A stretch of 64,000 nucleotides of DNA from Clostridia bacterium (GTDB lineage: Bacteria; Bacillota; Clostridia; Christensenellales; Aristaeellaceae), in NCBI GenBank assembly GCA_900769075.1, contig CAAGFE010000111.1:1-64000 (forward strand), in the 5' to 3' direction. Below, piece by piece: positions 25,034-34,332 of the stretch; position 1 is the stretch's first letter; every line of letters begins with the position of its first letter. The notes under the pieces were generated by a model, which was not told where the DNA came from, did not search any database, and saw only the letters and a list, made by a program, of their open reading frames with translations. The position numbers and the translations under genes are program-made.

Positions 25034-27331
25034 ATGAAGCTTCTGCTGCTTCTGCTGGCGCTGATGCTGCCCCTGTGTGCATTGGCAGACGATTATGTGA
25101 ATCCCATGACGGTGGAGGGGCAGTATCCGCCCTTCCCCGGTGCGACGGATGATTACGGCATTGGCGATCCCTTCGTCCTGCGCTGGAATGGCATGTACTA
25201 CCTGTATCCCTCCACCTGCGAGGAACGGGTGAAGGTCTTTACCTCCCGCGATCTGGTTCACTGGACGGACGCAGGCTACTGCACCCAGGGCCGCGATGTG
25301 GACTTCGCCTACGCGCCGGAGGTCATCTACTGGCGCGGCAGCTTCTACATGATCACATCGCCCAATGGGCGCGGACATTACATCCTCAGGAGCGATTCTC
25401 CCCTCGGCCCCTTTGAGCTGGTGACCGGGAACTTCGGCCACGCCATTGACGGCTCCTTCTTCAAGACGGACGACGGCAAGCTGATGATGCTCTTCCCGGA
25501 CAACTGGATCATCAAGTCCGCCATGCTCGACGAGGATACCCTGCTGCCCTCCAAGCTGGCCTCCAGCACCGGCGCGACCCTCAGGCACTGGACGGAGGGC
25601 CCGGGGCTGTTCCGGCGGGGAGATTGGTATTACCTGACCTTCACCGGCAATCATGTCTGTTCCACCGGCTACCAGGTGAGCTTCGCCTCGCGCAAGGGCG
25701 GCCCGCGCGGCAGCTTCGCCCAGCGCGAGGACGCGACGCTGCTGATTCACAGCGTTTTCAAGGATGAATTCAAGGGCCTGGGGCATTCCTCCAACGTGGT
25801 CGGCCCCGACCTGGACAGCATGTACATCGCCTATCATTCCCTGGTGAGCCTGGGCGGGCCGGCCCGGCTGTACAACCTGGATCGCCTGTTCACCAACAAT
25901 GGTCTGCTCTATACCTCCGGCCCCAGCCATTCGCCCATGCCCGTGCCTGACATGCCGGACGTCTGGGGGGATGCGGGCGGAGCGCTCCACGGCTTCAGCG
26001 AGCAGGCGAACGGCTGGTTTGCGGAAATCCCCGAAACGCCCATTTTCACCCAGGAATGGAACTTCACCCTGCATGGGCAGGAAGCCTCCCTGCTCATCGG
26101 CCAGCAGAACGGCAGGGATGCTGCGGTCCTCGTGAATCAGGACAGCCTCCGCGTGGCGCTGGTCACCGGGGATGTCGACGTGCTGGCCAAGGCGTCGCTG
26201 CCGGACATTGGCCCGGCGGACTGTCTCCACACCCTGCGTGTGGAGGTCACCCCGGAGATTGCCTACTTCTACATCGATGACATGCGCGTGCTGACCATGA
26301 AGAAGCCCGGCATCACCGCCTCCCGCATCGGCGCGGTCGCCTCCGGCGGCGTGACCTACGGCTTCATGGCCTGCACGGCGCAGGCGCTGGGCTCCTCCGA
26401 CAACACGGCCCTGAAGCGCCTGCCCGGCGGATTCAGCGCGCGCCACGCCCTCAACGCTGCTGACCTGACGCTCAAGGATTTCGGCACGCAGGAGGAACTG
26501 GCGGCGCTGTTGGGCGAGGCGGATTACAATGTGCGCATCGCCCAGGCAGGCGAATACTGCTTTGACCTGATGGTGAAGAAGGCTGACCAGGGCAAGCGCA
26601 TCTCCATCGCGCTGGACGGCGAAGTGCTGTGGACGGGCGTTGTTCCGCCATATACCGGTCGGGACAAGAGCTTCACCTTCACCACGGACGCGGTGACCCT
26701 TCCCGAGGGGGATCATACCCTGACGGTGTCCGCGGAGCAGGTGCTCCTCAATCGCATCAGCGCCTTTGCCCATACGCCTGTGGAGCCGATGGCCTTCGAC
26801 TTCACCGCAAAGGCCCAGCGGGAGCACTTCATCACCTACGGCAATTTCATGCAGCGGCCCGCCGCCGGCAACCTGCACATCCCCAGCGGGAAAAAAGGGT
26901 TTGCACTCTTCGGGCAAGAGGGGTATACTGATTACGCTTTGGATGTAACCTTTTCCATCCCGCGCGGCGGCAGCGGCGCCTGCGGGATTCTGCTGCGGGC
27001 AACGGATGTATCCTACTATGACGCCCAGGTGGATGACAGCTACTTCGGCTACAGCATCATGCTGTCCGAGAAGGGCGTGACACTGCGGCGATCCCGTTAC
27101 GGCCAGGTGGGTGCCAGCCCCTTTGAGGCGGTCAAAGCCTGGGAAACGTCGGAAACAGGCTCGCTGCATATTGAGGTGCGGGGCAGCCGTGTGGCGATTT
27201 TCCTCCCCGGCGAAGAGGAGCCGCTGCTGACCATGGATGACGCCAAGCCCTTCACCCATGGGATGTGGGGATTCTTCTCCAAGGGCAGGGAGCTGACGGT
27301 GCTGGAATGCGCCGTTTCACCGCTGGAATAG
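25034..27331 (+). CDS. Secreted GH43-family glycosidase, paralogue of the preceding gene
   Basis: This 765-residue protein has a signal peptide (LLLLLALMLPLCALA/DD). The GH43 propeller retains Asp45 (GDPF), Asp139 (IDGS) and Glu188 (TEGPG). The same three accessory beta domains follow as in the gene at 22733, with near-identical landmarks (LHTLRVE, FYIDDMRVLTMKKPG, PFTHGMWGFFS). ATG 25034 has GGAAGGAG upstream. The gap to the previous gene is 24 bp, so tandem duplication within the operon is likely. The two enzymes may differ in linkage preference. No difference is visible at the catalytic positions. Confidence 0.88.
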   Translation: MKLLLLLLALMLPLCALADDYVNPMTVEGQYPPFPGATDDYGIGDPFVLRWNGMYYLYPSTCEERVKVFTSRDLVHWTDAGYCTQGRDVDFAYAPEVIYWRGSFYMITSPNGRGHYILRSDSPLGPFELVTGNFGHAIDGSFFKTDDGKLMMLFPDNWIIKSAMLDEDTLLPSKLASSTGATLRHWTEGPGLFRRGDWYYLTFTGNHVCSTGYQVSFASRKGGPRGSFAQREDATLLIHSVFKDEFKGLGHSSNVVGPDLDSMYIAYHSLVSLGGPARLYNLDRLFTNNGLLYTSGPSHSPMPVPDMPDVWGDAGGALHGFSEQANGWFAEIPETPIFTQEWNFTLHGQEASLLIGQQNGRDAAVLVNQDSLRVALVTGDVDVLAKASLPDIGPADCLHTLRVEVTPEIAYFYIDDMRVLTMKKPGITASRIGAVASGGVTYGFMACTAQALGSSDNTALKRLPGGFSARHALNAADLTLKDFGTQEELAALLGEADYNVRIAQAGEYCFDLMVKKADQGKRISIALDGEVLWTGVVPPYTGRDKSFTFTTDAVTLPEGDHTLTVSAEQVLLNRISAFAHTPVEPMAFDFTAKAQREHFITYGNFMQRPAAGNLHIPSGKKGFALFGQEGYTDYALDVTFSIPRGGSGACGILLRATDVSYYDAQVDDSYFGYSIMLSEKGVTLRRSRYGQVGASPFEAVKAWETSETGSLHIEVRGSRVAIFLPGEEEPLLTMDDAKPFTHGMWGFFSKGRELTVLECAVSPLE

Positions 27332-27368
27332 GCCACCCGGAAAAACGTTGACGAATGGAGTGCAGCAG

Positions 27369-28313
27369 TTGAAGAACATGGATCTGAACCTGTCCGATCC
27401 CGGCAGGCTGCAAAAGGTTGCCCATGCGCTGTCCAATGAATTGCGTCTCAAAATCCTGTCCCTGCTGGACGAATGCAGCATGAACGTGCTGGAGCTCAGC
27501 CAGCGGCTGGGCGAGCCCATCTCGACCGTGTCCAGCAGCATTGTGGTGCTGGAGGCGGCGGATCTCATCCGCACGGAGCGCCAGAGCGGCGTGCGCGGCG
27601 TATCCAAGCTGTGCAGCCGCAAGAAGGACAACATCACCATCCACCTGGCGAATACCGCCAAGCGGGAATTGGAGAGCTTCTTCTACAATATGCCCATCGG
27701 TGCCTATTCGGATTTTGACGTGACCCCGACCTGCGGGCTGCTCAGCCACGAGAGCAATCTGGGTGAAAACGATAACCCGGCCTCCTTCTATGACCCGGCG
27801 CGCTTTATGGCGCAGCTGCTGTGGTTTCAGCAGGGCTATGTGGAGTATCGCTTTTCCTCCCAGGCGCTCATGGAATATGAAGCCAAATGCCTGGCCATCT
27901 CCTTTGAGGCCTGCTCCGAGGCGCCCAACTACCGCAAGGATTGGCCCAGCGACATCACCGTCAGCATCAACGGCGTGGAGCTGGGTACCTGGTGCTGCCC
28001 AGGGGATTTCGGCGGCAGGCAGGGGCGCTACACGCCGGAATGGTGGCTGCCATCCTCCACGCAGTACGGCCTGCTGAAGCGCTGGAAGGTCACGCCCGAG
28101 GGCTGCTACCTGGACGATGTGCGCATCTCCGATGTCACGCTGGCCCAGCTGCGCCTGACGGACAAGCCCTACATCGCGGTGCGGATCGCGGTCAAGCCCG
28201 ATGCGGCGCATCAGGGCGGCATCAACCTCTTTGGGGAAAAATTCGGCGATCATCACCAAGCGATTGTGATGCGCCTGGATTGTACAGCAAAACAAACGAT
28301 TTCGGACACATGA
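27369..28313 (+). CDS. ArsR-type HTH regulator with a long C-terminal domain
   Basis: The N-terminal ~85 residues form an ArsR-like winged helix (ALSNELRLKILSLLDECSM, ELSQRLGEPISTVSSSIVVLEAADLI). They lack the usual metal-binding Cys pairs of metal-sensing ArsR proteins. Residues ~100-314 form a separate beta-rich domain (ISFEACSEAPNYRKDWPSDI, VSINGVELGTWC) that could sense a sugar or sugar phosphate; I recognise no named domain. The start is uncertain: TTG 27369 has GGAG 8 nt upstream, while TTG 27348 and ATG 27378 are alternatives. It lies between GH43 and GH2 genes in the operon, so feedback control of this operon is the simplest idea. There is no separate promoter or terminator around it. 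Confidence 0.75.
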   Translation: MKNMDLNLSDPGRLQKVAHALSNELRLKILSLLDECSMNVLELSQRLGEPISTVSSSIVVLEAADLIRTERQSGVRGVSKLCSRKKDNITIHLANTAKRELESFFYNMPIGAYSDFDVTPTCGLLSHESNLGENDNPASFYDPARFMAQLLWFQQGYVEYRFSSQALMEYEAKCLAISFEACSEAPNYRKDWPSDITVSINGVELGTWCCPGDFGGRQGRYTPEWWLPSSTQYGLLKRWKVTPEGCYLDDVRISDVTLAQLRLTDKPYIAVRIAVKPDAAHQGGINLFGEKFGDHHQAIVMRLDCTAKQTISDT

Positions 28314-28328
28314 GAGGAGTACAGGAGC

Positions 28329-30083
28329 ATGAACGAAGCCCTGCGCATGGAATATCCCCGCCCCGACCGGGTTCGCGGAACCTGGTGTACCTTGAACGGC
28401 CAGTGGGGGTTTGCCTTCGACCCTGAAAAGGTCGGCAAAAAGGAAAAGTGGTACCGCAAGCTGCCTGCCACCCACACGATTGAGGTGCCCTTCTGCTACC
28501 AGAGCAAGCTGAGCGGCATCAACAGCCAGGAGCATTGCGACGTGGTGTGGTACGCCCGGAAGATCACCGTCCCGGCAGATATGACCGCCCGCCGCCTGCT
28601 CCACTTCGGCGCGGTGGATTACATCGCTGACGTCTGGCTGGACGGCCAGTATCTGGGTGGGCACGAGGGCGGTTACACCCCCTTCACCTTTGATGTGACC
28701 GATCTGACCGAGGCCGGCGGCGAGTACACGCTGACCGTCCGCGCGGAGGATCGGCTGGACTTCGATCAGCCCCGCGGCAAGCAGTCCTTCCGGCCCGAGC
28801 CCTTCGAGTGCTGGTATACGCCCGTCACCGGTATCTGGCAGAGCGTCTGGCTGGAAGGCGTGGGCGAGTTCTATCCCGTGGACTTCCGCCTCACCCCCTG
28901 CCTGGAGCGCGCCAGCGTGAAGGTGGAGGTGTACCTCAACGAGCTGCCCAAGGACGGCGCGATCCGGCTGACTGCCTCCTACCAGGGCGACGTGGTGGCT
29001 GTGAGCGACGTGAAGGTGCTCTCTGACCGCTGCGTGCAGACGGAGCTCTTCCTGCGCCACAATGAGCGGCTGGAGGGCATCCACATGTGGTGGCCCCATG
29101 ATCCCCGCCTGTACGATCTGACCCTCGAGACCCTCGTGAACGGCGAGGTGCAGGATCGGGTGGACACCTACTTCGGCATGCGGAAGGTCGAGGCGGTGAA
29201 TGGCAAGATCCTGCTGAACAACCATGTGCTGTACCAGAAGCTGATCCTGGATCAGGGCTACTGGCCCGACGGGCTGCTGACCGCCCCCAGCGACGATGCG
29301 CTGCGCAGGGATGTCGAGCTGACGAAGGCCATGGGCTACAACGGTGCCCGAAAGCATCAAAAGTTTGAAGATCCCCGCTATCTGTACTGGGCCGATAAGC
29401 TGGGCCTGCTGGTCTGGGGCGAGCTGCCCAGCGCCTACTGGCTGCGTGACAGCGAGAAGCGCAACATGATGCGTGACCTCTCCGAGGCCATCAAGCGCGA
29501 CTACAACCATCCCTGCCTGATCGCCTGGGTGCCGATCAATGAGAGCTGGGGCGTGCCCTACATCCAGACCCAGGTGGAGGCCCAGGAGCTGTCCGACGCC
29601 CTTTATCACATGACCCACAGCCTGGACGGCACCCGTATCGTCTCCGGCAACGACGGCTGGGAGCAAGCTTCCACCGATCTGCTGACTGTGCATGACTACA
29701 CCGCCTGGCCGGAGCAGCTCAGCCCTGAATACGGCAGCGTGGATACCATCTGTGACGGCAATCCCGGCTCCGGACGCATCGTGACGGCATGCGGCTATGA
29801 CCATCGCGGCAAACCCATGCTGATCACCGAGTACGGCGGCATTGCCATGGCGAAGGACTCCGAGGGCGGCAACTGGGGCTATAACGGCGCGGCGAAGGAC
29901 GAGGCAGCCTTCCTCCAGCGCTTCGAGGCCATCACCCAGGCCTTCAAGCATATGCCCGGCTTCGTGGGCTACTGCTACACCCAGCTGACGGACGTGTTCC
30001 AGGAGGTCAACGGATTGCTGGATATGGATCGCAACCCCAAGGCGAGCATCGACGAGATCCGCCGTATCAACAGCCAGCGTTAA
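28329..30083 (+). CDS. GH2-family glycosidase, cytosolic
   Basis: This 584-residue protein has no signal peptide. It follows the GH2 order: sugar-binding jelly roll (~10-170), immunoglobulin-like domain (~175-275) and TIM barrel (~280-584). The acid/base glutamate is Glu405 in PINESW and the nucleophile Glu501 in TEYGG, both in correct family context. The usual extra C-terminal domains of LacZ are absent, as in the short GH2 enzymes. It probably removes a terminal beta-linked sugar (galactose, glucuronate) or an alpha-L-arabinose equivalent from imported oligosaccharides. ATG 28329 is preceded by GAGAGGAG. A strong hairpin terminator follows. Confidence 0.9.
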   Translation: MNEALRMEYPRPDRVRGTWCTLNGQWGFAFDPEKVGKKEKWYRKLPATHTIEVPFCYQSKLSGINSQEHCDVVWYARKITVPADMTARRLLHFGAVDYIADVWLDGQYLGGHEGGYTPFTFDVTDLTEAGGEYTLTVRAEDRLDFDQPRGKQSFRPEPFECWYTPVTGIWQSVWLEGVGEFYPVDFRLTPCLERASVKVEVYLNELPKDGAIRLTASYQGDVVAVSDVKVLSDRCVQTELFLRHNERLEGIHMWWPHDPRLYDLTLETLVNGEVQDRVDTYFGMRKVEAVNGKILLNNHVLYQKLILDQGYWPDGLLTAPSDDALRRDVELTKAMGYNGARKHQKFEDPRYLYWADKLGLLVWGELPSAYWLRDSEKRNMMRDLSEAIKRDYNHPCLIAWVPINESWGVPYIQTQVEAQELSDALYHMTHSLDGTRIVSGNDGWEQASTDLLTVHDYTAWPEQLSPEYGSVDTICDGNPGSGRIVTACGYDHRGKPMLITEYGGIAMAKDSEGGNWGYNGAAKDEAAFLQRFEAITQAFKHMPGFVGYCYTQLTDVFQEVNGLLDMDRNPKASIDEIRRINSQR

Positions 30084-30096
30084 GTGAATCTTTCCA

Positions 30097-30140
30097 GCGC
30101 GAACAGCCTGCAGCATTAGAGGTCTGTTCGCGCATTTTTT
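30097..30140 (+). terminator. Terminator-like hairpin directly before the third GH43 gene
   Basis: A perfect 10-bp stem (30097-30106 with 30124-30133, GCGCGAACAG arms) is followed by ATTTTTT (30134-30140). The ribosome binding site of the next gene begins 3 nt later, leaving no room for a separate promoter after the hairpin. It may end the operon or attenuate it. Confidence 0.8.
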
Positions 30141-30154
30141 ACGGAGGTATGTGT

Positions 30155-32335
30155 ATGAGTATTCAGACGGTGCGGAATCCATATGCGCTGACCGATTTGT
30201 GGGATGGCCGGGAAATCGGCGATCCCTTCCTGATGCGCCACGACGGACGTTTCTACCTCTACTGCTCCAGCCACAGCCTGGAGCCGGGGATCAAATGCTG
30301 GGTCAGCGATGATATGATCCACTTTGATTATCAGGGCTTTGTCTGCGTGGATGCGCGCACCATCGGCGCCTATGCGCCGGAGGTGATGTACAATGCGGGG
30401 AAATTCTGGATGGTCACCTCCCCCCGCGGCAGCGGGCATTATCTGCTTCGTTCCGACAGTCCCCTGGGGCCCTTTGAGGTGGTCAGCGATAACCTGGGCG
30501 TGGGCATTGACGGCAGCCTCTTTGTGGATGACGATGGGCGCAGCTGGTTCTACCGGGCCAGCCATCAGGGCATCCGCGTGCATGAGATGCCCTCCCCCGA
30601 TGAGATTGACGTGCGCTCCAGGCCCATCGAAGCCAGCTGGCTGGGCCACTGGACAGAGGGCCCCCAGGTCATCAAGCGGGACGGACGCTATTTCCTGACC
30701 GACACGGGCAACCATGTCTGCTGCCGGGGATACCATGTGAACTACACCGTGTCCCATGAGGGCGCGGACCGGGGCTACCGGCGGCTCCGTGACGATGTGC
30801 TCCTCCTGGAAACGCGGGATGAATACCATGCCCTGGGGCATTCCTCCACCTGCGTCGGCCCGGATATGGATACCCTGTACATCGTTTATCACAAGAACAT
30901 CATCGGCGAATACAACAATCCGCTCCACCGATCGCTGTGTATGGACAGGCTGTTCTTCAACGGCGATCGCATGTATACCAATGCCACCTGGTGGCATCAG
31001 CCCGCGCCGCGCCAGCCGCTGTGCGTCAGCCGGGACGGCGAAGGCCTGACGGACGGTCTGCTCCCTGCGATCGCGCCGGATACCTACACGGCGGAAATCA
31101 ATGTGTGCCTGACGGAGGCGGAAGGCAGCGTGCGTTTCTCCGGTGAAACGCTGGTCATCCGCAGGGACCGCCGCTGGACGCTCTCCACCGGCGAGAGCGG
31201 CACGTTCCCGCCCAATGTGGCGACGGATGCGCTCATCACCATCAAGGTCAGCCTGCACAAGGGGATGCTGGTGCTGTGCGTCAACGGCATGGAGTTCCTG
31301 CGCAGGCAAACCGGCCTTGGCGGCGGGAGGATCGGTGTGGGAAGGGGCTGCGCACCGTCCTTCATCGGCTTCTCGGAGGTGGCCCAGGGCAGCGAGGATC
31401 ACCGCGCGCCCAAATCCGTCCCCGGTGCCTTCGATGCGGTGCACTTGAGCCGGTGCGCTGAAACCGCGGAGGGCGAAACCGGATGCAAGGCCCTGGTGCT
31501 GCGGCCCGGACAGACGGCTGCTTACGCGCTGAACGTGTGGAAAACCCGCCGCTATCACCTTGGCATGACCACGAAAGCCGGGGATGCTCCCGTCACGCTG
31601 ATCGTGAACGGTCAGCCCATGACCGCCCAGCCCACCGGTGCCGGGACAGAGGATGGCATGGAGAAGCTGTATTTCGGCACCATCGAGCTGGCAGCCGGGA
31701 TGCAGACCCTGACCATCGGGGCGGAGCATGCCATCCTGATCGACCGCATCTTCCTCACCGAGGCGGACGAATTTACGCCCGCCGTCATCATCGACAAGGG
31801 CGAGGACGTCACCGGGGGCGCGCTGCATGTGATCGGCCACAAGCAGCAGGCCAGCATGCACCGCAAGTTCTGCGGCTACACGGCGGCTGAAGGCTACGGG
31901 GAAGCATGGTTCGGCGGGAAGGGCTGGAATGGCGACAACTGGCGGGACTGTGCGCTGCACATGGTCATCAACTGCAAGCCCTGCGCGCCGGAAGCCCGTA
32001 TCAGCGCGTATATCCGTTCCAGCCGGGAAACATGGCATCCCGATCAGGTGGCGGCGTCCCGTTTTGCCTATGCGGTGCATATCACCGAGAACAGCATCCG
32101 CCTGTGCAAGCAGGCATACGGCGAAACCGTGCTGGCTGAATCCCCCCTCACGATGCCCTGGGGCAGCCGGATGAAGCTGACGCTGCGGGCCCAGGGGAGC
32201 CGCATCACCGTGGAGGGCGACAACGGCATCCTGCTGGCATATGTGGATCCCATGCCGCTGATCGCCGGCCGCGTGGGGATCAGCGCCCACACGGACGGCC
32301 TGGGCTTTGAGTCGCTGTACGTCAGCGAGGAATGA
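30155..32335 (+). CDS. Cytosolic GH43-family glycosidase
   Basis: This 726-residue protein is a relative of the two secreted GH43 enzymes but begins directly with the propeller (VRNPYALTDLWDGREIGDPF) and has no signal peptide. Asp23 (GDPF), Asp119 (IDGS) and Glu168 (TEGPQ) are retained. The same accessory beta domains follow to the end (LTLRAQGSRITV, AYVDPMPLIAGRVG). It would act on oligosaccharides after import. The start is ATG 30155 (GGAGG at 30143-30147, 7 nt spacing); an ATG at 30149 is too close to that site. Expression depends on read-through of the hairpin just upstream. Accessory glycan-binding domains on a cytosolic enzyme suggest recent loss of a signal peptide. Confidence 0.87.
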   Translation: MSIQTVRNPYALTDLWDGREIGDPFLMRHDGRFYLYCSSHSLEPGIKCWVSDDMIHFDYQGFVCVDARTIGAYAPEVMYNAGKFWMVTSPRGSGHYLLRSDSPLGPFEVVSDNLGVGIDGSLFVDDDGRSWFYRASHQGIRVHEMPSPDEIDVRSRPIEASWLGHWTEGPQVIKRDGRYFLTDTGNHVCCRGYHVNYTVSHEGADRGYRRLRDDVLLLETRDEYHALGHSSTCVGPDMDTLYIVYHKNIIGEYNNPLHRSLCMDRLFFNGDRMYTNATWWHQPAPRQPLCVSRDGEGLTDGLLPAIAPDTYTAEINVCLTEAEGSVRFSGETLVIRRDRRWTLSTGESGTFPPNVATDALITIKVSLHKGMLVLCVNGMEFLRRQTGLGGGRIGVGRGCAPSFIGFSEVAQGSEDHRAPKSVPGAFDAVHLSRCAETAEGETGCKALVLRPGQTAAYALNVWKTRRYHLGMTTKAGDAPVTLIVNGQPMTAQPTGAGTEDGMEKLYFGTIELAAGMQTLTIGAEHAILIDRIFLTEADEFTPAVIIDKGEDVTGGALHVIGHKQQASMHRKFCGYTAAEGYGEAWFGGKGWNGDNWRDCALHMVINCKPCAPEARISAYIRSSRETWHPDQVAASRFAYAVHITENSIRLCKQAYGETVLAESPLTMPWGSRMKLTLRAQGSRITVEGDNGILLAYVDPMPLIAGRVGISAHTDGLGFESLYVSEE

Positions 32336-32390
32336 GCGGAAACGGCTGAGCCCCTTCTTCCCGGGAGCGGCTTGGGCCGCTGCGAAACCG

Positions 32391-32447
32391 AACAGAAAAG
32401 GGCCGGTGCTTTGCGGTTGATTCAAAGCACCGGCCTTCTTCTGTTTT
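32391..32447. terminator. Bidirectional terminator between convergent operons
   Basis: A perfect 12-bp stem (32401-32412 with 32424-32435) is extended by AACAGAAAAG on the left and TTCTTCTGTTTT on the right. It therefore ends in T-rich sequence in both directions. It separates the GH43 gene from the SIMPL operon. Confidence 0.85.
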
Positions 32448-32494
32448 GTGAATGAAACCTTGGCATCCCTGCCAGGCCATGGTTCGTTTGTCCG

Positions 32495-33202
32495 TTATTT
32501 CAGCTCGAACACGATGGTCACGCTGGCGCTGACGGAGGTGTCGTCCGGGATGATGCTGTTGCCCACGGCGTCCGCGCTCAGCTTGGAGGCGTAGGTGCGG
32601 GTGCTGACGCTCCAGGACGCGGTGCTCTCGCTGATGGACACGATGCCGCCCAGCTGGAGGCCGGCTGCATCCGCCAGGAGCCTGGCGCGGCGCATCGCAT
32701 CCTCCACGGCATAGCCGGTGGCTTCATCCTGGGCTGCGTCCGCGTTGGTGGACAGGAAGCGGATGTTGTAGATGTTGTTGGCGCCGGCGTCGGTGGCCTT
32801 GTCCAGGGTCGCGCCGATGTGCTCCATGTCGCGGATGATGACCGTCAGCTGATTGGTCACGTTGTAGCCCGTCAGCTTCTGCCCGCCAAGGGAGGAATAG
32901 TCGTACTGCGCATTGACGGAATAGCTGCTGGTGGCGATGTCCTCCTCCGCGATCCCGACGGCCTTCAGCGCCTCAATCACGGCATTGATGCTGACGGTGT
33001 TCTGCCGGGAGGCGGCCTCCACGGTCTTGTCGGTGGTGGAAACGCCGATGCTGATGCAGGCATAATCCGCCTTGAGGGTCACGGTGGCGCTGCCGGTCAC
33101 GGAGATGGTCGCACCCTCCGCCACGGAAGCAGGCTCCTCCGCCAGGGCGAAGCAGGGCAGGAACAGCGCCAGGATCAAACACAGCGCGAGACATTTTTTC
33201 AT
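32495..33202 (-). CDS. SIMPL (DUF541) domain exported protein
   Basis: This 235-residue protein has a signal peptide (CLALCLILALFLPCFALAEE). A SIMPL domain follows, recognisable by the start ISVTGSATVTLKADYACISIGVSTTDKTV, the TSSYSVNAQYDY and GYNVTNQLTV segments, and the conserved A-E/D-A-M-R-R-A helix (VEDAMRRARLLADAAG). Members are periplasmic or wall proteins, some linked to oxidative stress defence; no catalytic motif is known. ATG 33202 overlaps the DUF4349 gene stop by ATGA, with AAAGGAGG inside that gene's end. It is the last gene of the sigma factor operon. Confidence 0.9.
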   Translation of the reverse strand: MKKCLALCLILALFLPCFALAEEPASVAEGATISVTGSATVTLKADYACISIGVSTTDKTVEAASRQNTVSINAVIEALKAVGIAEEDIATSSYSVNAQYDYSSLGGQKLTGYNVTNQLTVIIRDMEHIGATLDKATDAGANNIYNIRFLSTNADAAQDEATGYAVEDAMRRARLLADAAGLQLGGIVSISESTASWSVSTRTYASKLSADAVGNSIIPDDTSVSASVTIVFELK

Positions 33203-34332
33203 TTAGAATTCCTCCTTTTGATGAGCTTGATGATGATGACCACGATCACCACAATCAGGATGAAGGGCAGTGCAGCCACCAGGAACACCGCCATGTCGCC
33301 GAGGAAGTTCACCAGGCACTCCCAGCCAACCTGAATGGCGGATACGACGCGCTCCCCGAAGGAAACGGTGGTTTCGGTCAGCGGAGCGGTCTTTTCCTCC
33401 TTCAGCGTGATGCTGACGGTGGAATAGTCCACCTTGCGGTCCGTGGCGTTGAGCGAGGACTGCAGGGTGTCAATCTGATACTGGGTGTCGGCAATCTGGT
33501 TTTCCAGCGCCAGCAGGTCGGAGAGATCGGCGGATTCGGTGATCAGCGCCTGCAGGCGATCCATCAGGGCCAGCTGGGTGTTCAGGCGGGTGCGGGTATC
33601 CTGGTAGGACGCGGTCACATCCTGGGAAGATTCGGAGCGGGAGGTGGTGCGGCCCAGGCTTTCCGTTCCGGCGAGATAATCGTCCAGCATGCTCTGGGGG
33701 ATGCGCAGCGTCAGGTAAGCGGTGCGCAATCCGGAATAGCTGTTCACGTTTTCGGACAGGGACTCAATCCAGCCGCCCTTCCCTTCGCAGGAGGCCTTCA
33801 GGGCGTTCAGGCTGTCCTCGAAGGTCTGGGTGGTGATGGTCATGCTGGCGGTGCGGATGATCTTCTTCTCCGCGGCTGCGGCCAGGGGATCGCCGGCATC
33901 GTCCTCAGCCATCCTGCTCCGGGCCGCGGTGCCCGTCCCCTGGTCAGCGCCGTAGGCTGTAGCCGCATACTCCTCAACGGCGTAGTCTTCCGCCGCGTCC
34001 TTCATGTAGTCGTAGAGGCCATCGTTGGCAACGGCGGTGCTCATCAGGGAGTAGCCAGCGTCGGATTGGTTGGCGGACTTGCGGGGCAGAGCCGCGTCCA
34101 GTCCGTCCCTGGTCAGCAGCGTGCCGCCGACGACGAATACCAATGCCGCCGCGACGCTCAGGAAACGGGTGACGCCTCTGCGGGTACGGGTCTTTTCAAT
34201 GCGGGTTTCTGTCATATCCTCCTCCACCTTCTGCATCCAGGCGGCGTGAAGCTGCTCCGGCATGGGCGGAACATCCTCGTTCAGCCTGGACAGCGCGTCC
34301 CGGAGGACTTCGTTTTCATGGATATCAGGCAT
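33199..34332 (-). CDS. DUF4349 transmembrane protein, probable anti-sigma factor
   Basis: This 377-residue protein has an N-terminal cytosolic segment (~1-50, LRDALSRLNEDVPPMPEQLHA), a membrane helix at ~54-70 and an extracellular DUF4349 domain at ~155-330. That domain includes RTASMTITTQTFEDSL, GGWIESLS and a coiled coil LIDRLQALIT/LLALENQIADTQYQID. A second membrane helix lies near the C-terminus (~340-370) before a basic tail. Its position behind an ECF sigma factor, 8-bp overlap and inner N-terminal segment fit an anti-sigma role, with the outer domain as sensor. No ZAS-type His/Cys zinc motif is visible in the N-terminal part. This function is inferred from context. Confidence 0.8.
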   Translation of the reverse strand: MPDIHENEVLRDALSRLNEDVPPMPEQLHAAWMQKVEEDMTETRIEKTRTRRGVTRFLSVAAALVFVVGGTLLTRDGLDAALPRKSANQSDAGYSLMSTAVANDGLYDYMKDAAEDYAVEEYAATAYGADQGTGTAARSRMAEDDAGDPLAAAAEKKIIRTASMTITTQTFEDSLNALKASCEGKGGWIESLSENVNSYSGLRTAYLTLRIPQSMLDDYLAGTESLGRTTSRSESSQDVTASYQDTRTRLNTQLALMDRLQALITESADLSDLLALENQIADTQYQIDTLQSSLNATDRKVDYSTVSITLKEEKTAPLTETTVSFGERVVSAIQVGWECLVNFLGDMAVFLVAALPFILIVVIVVIIIKLIKRRNSK

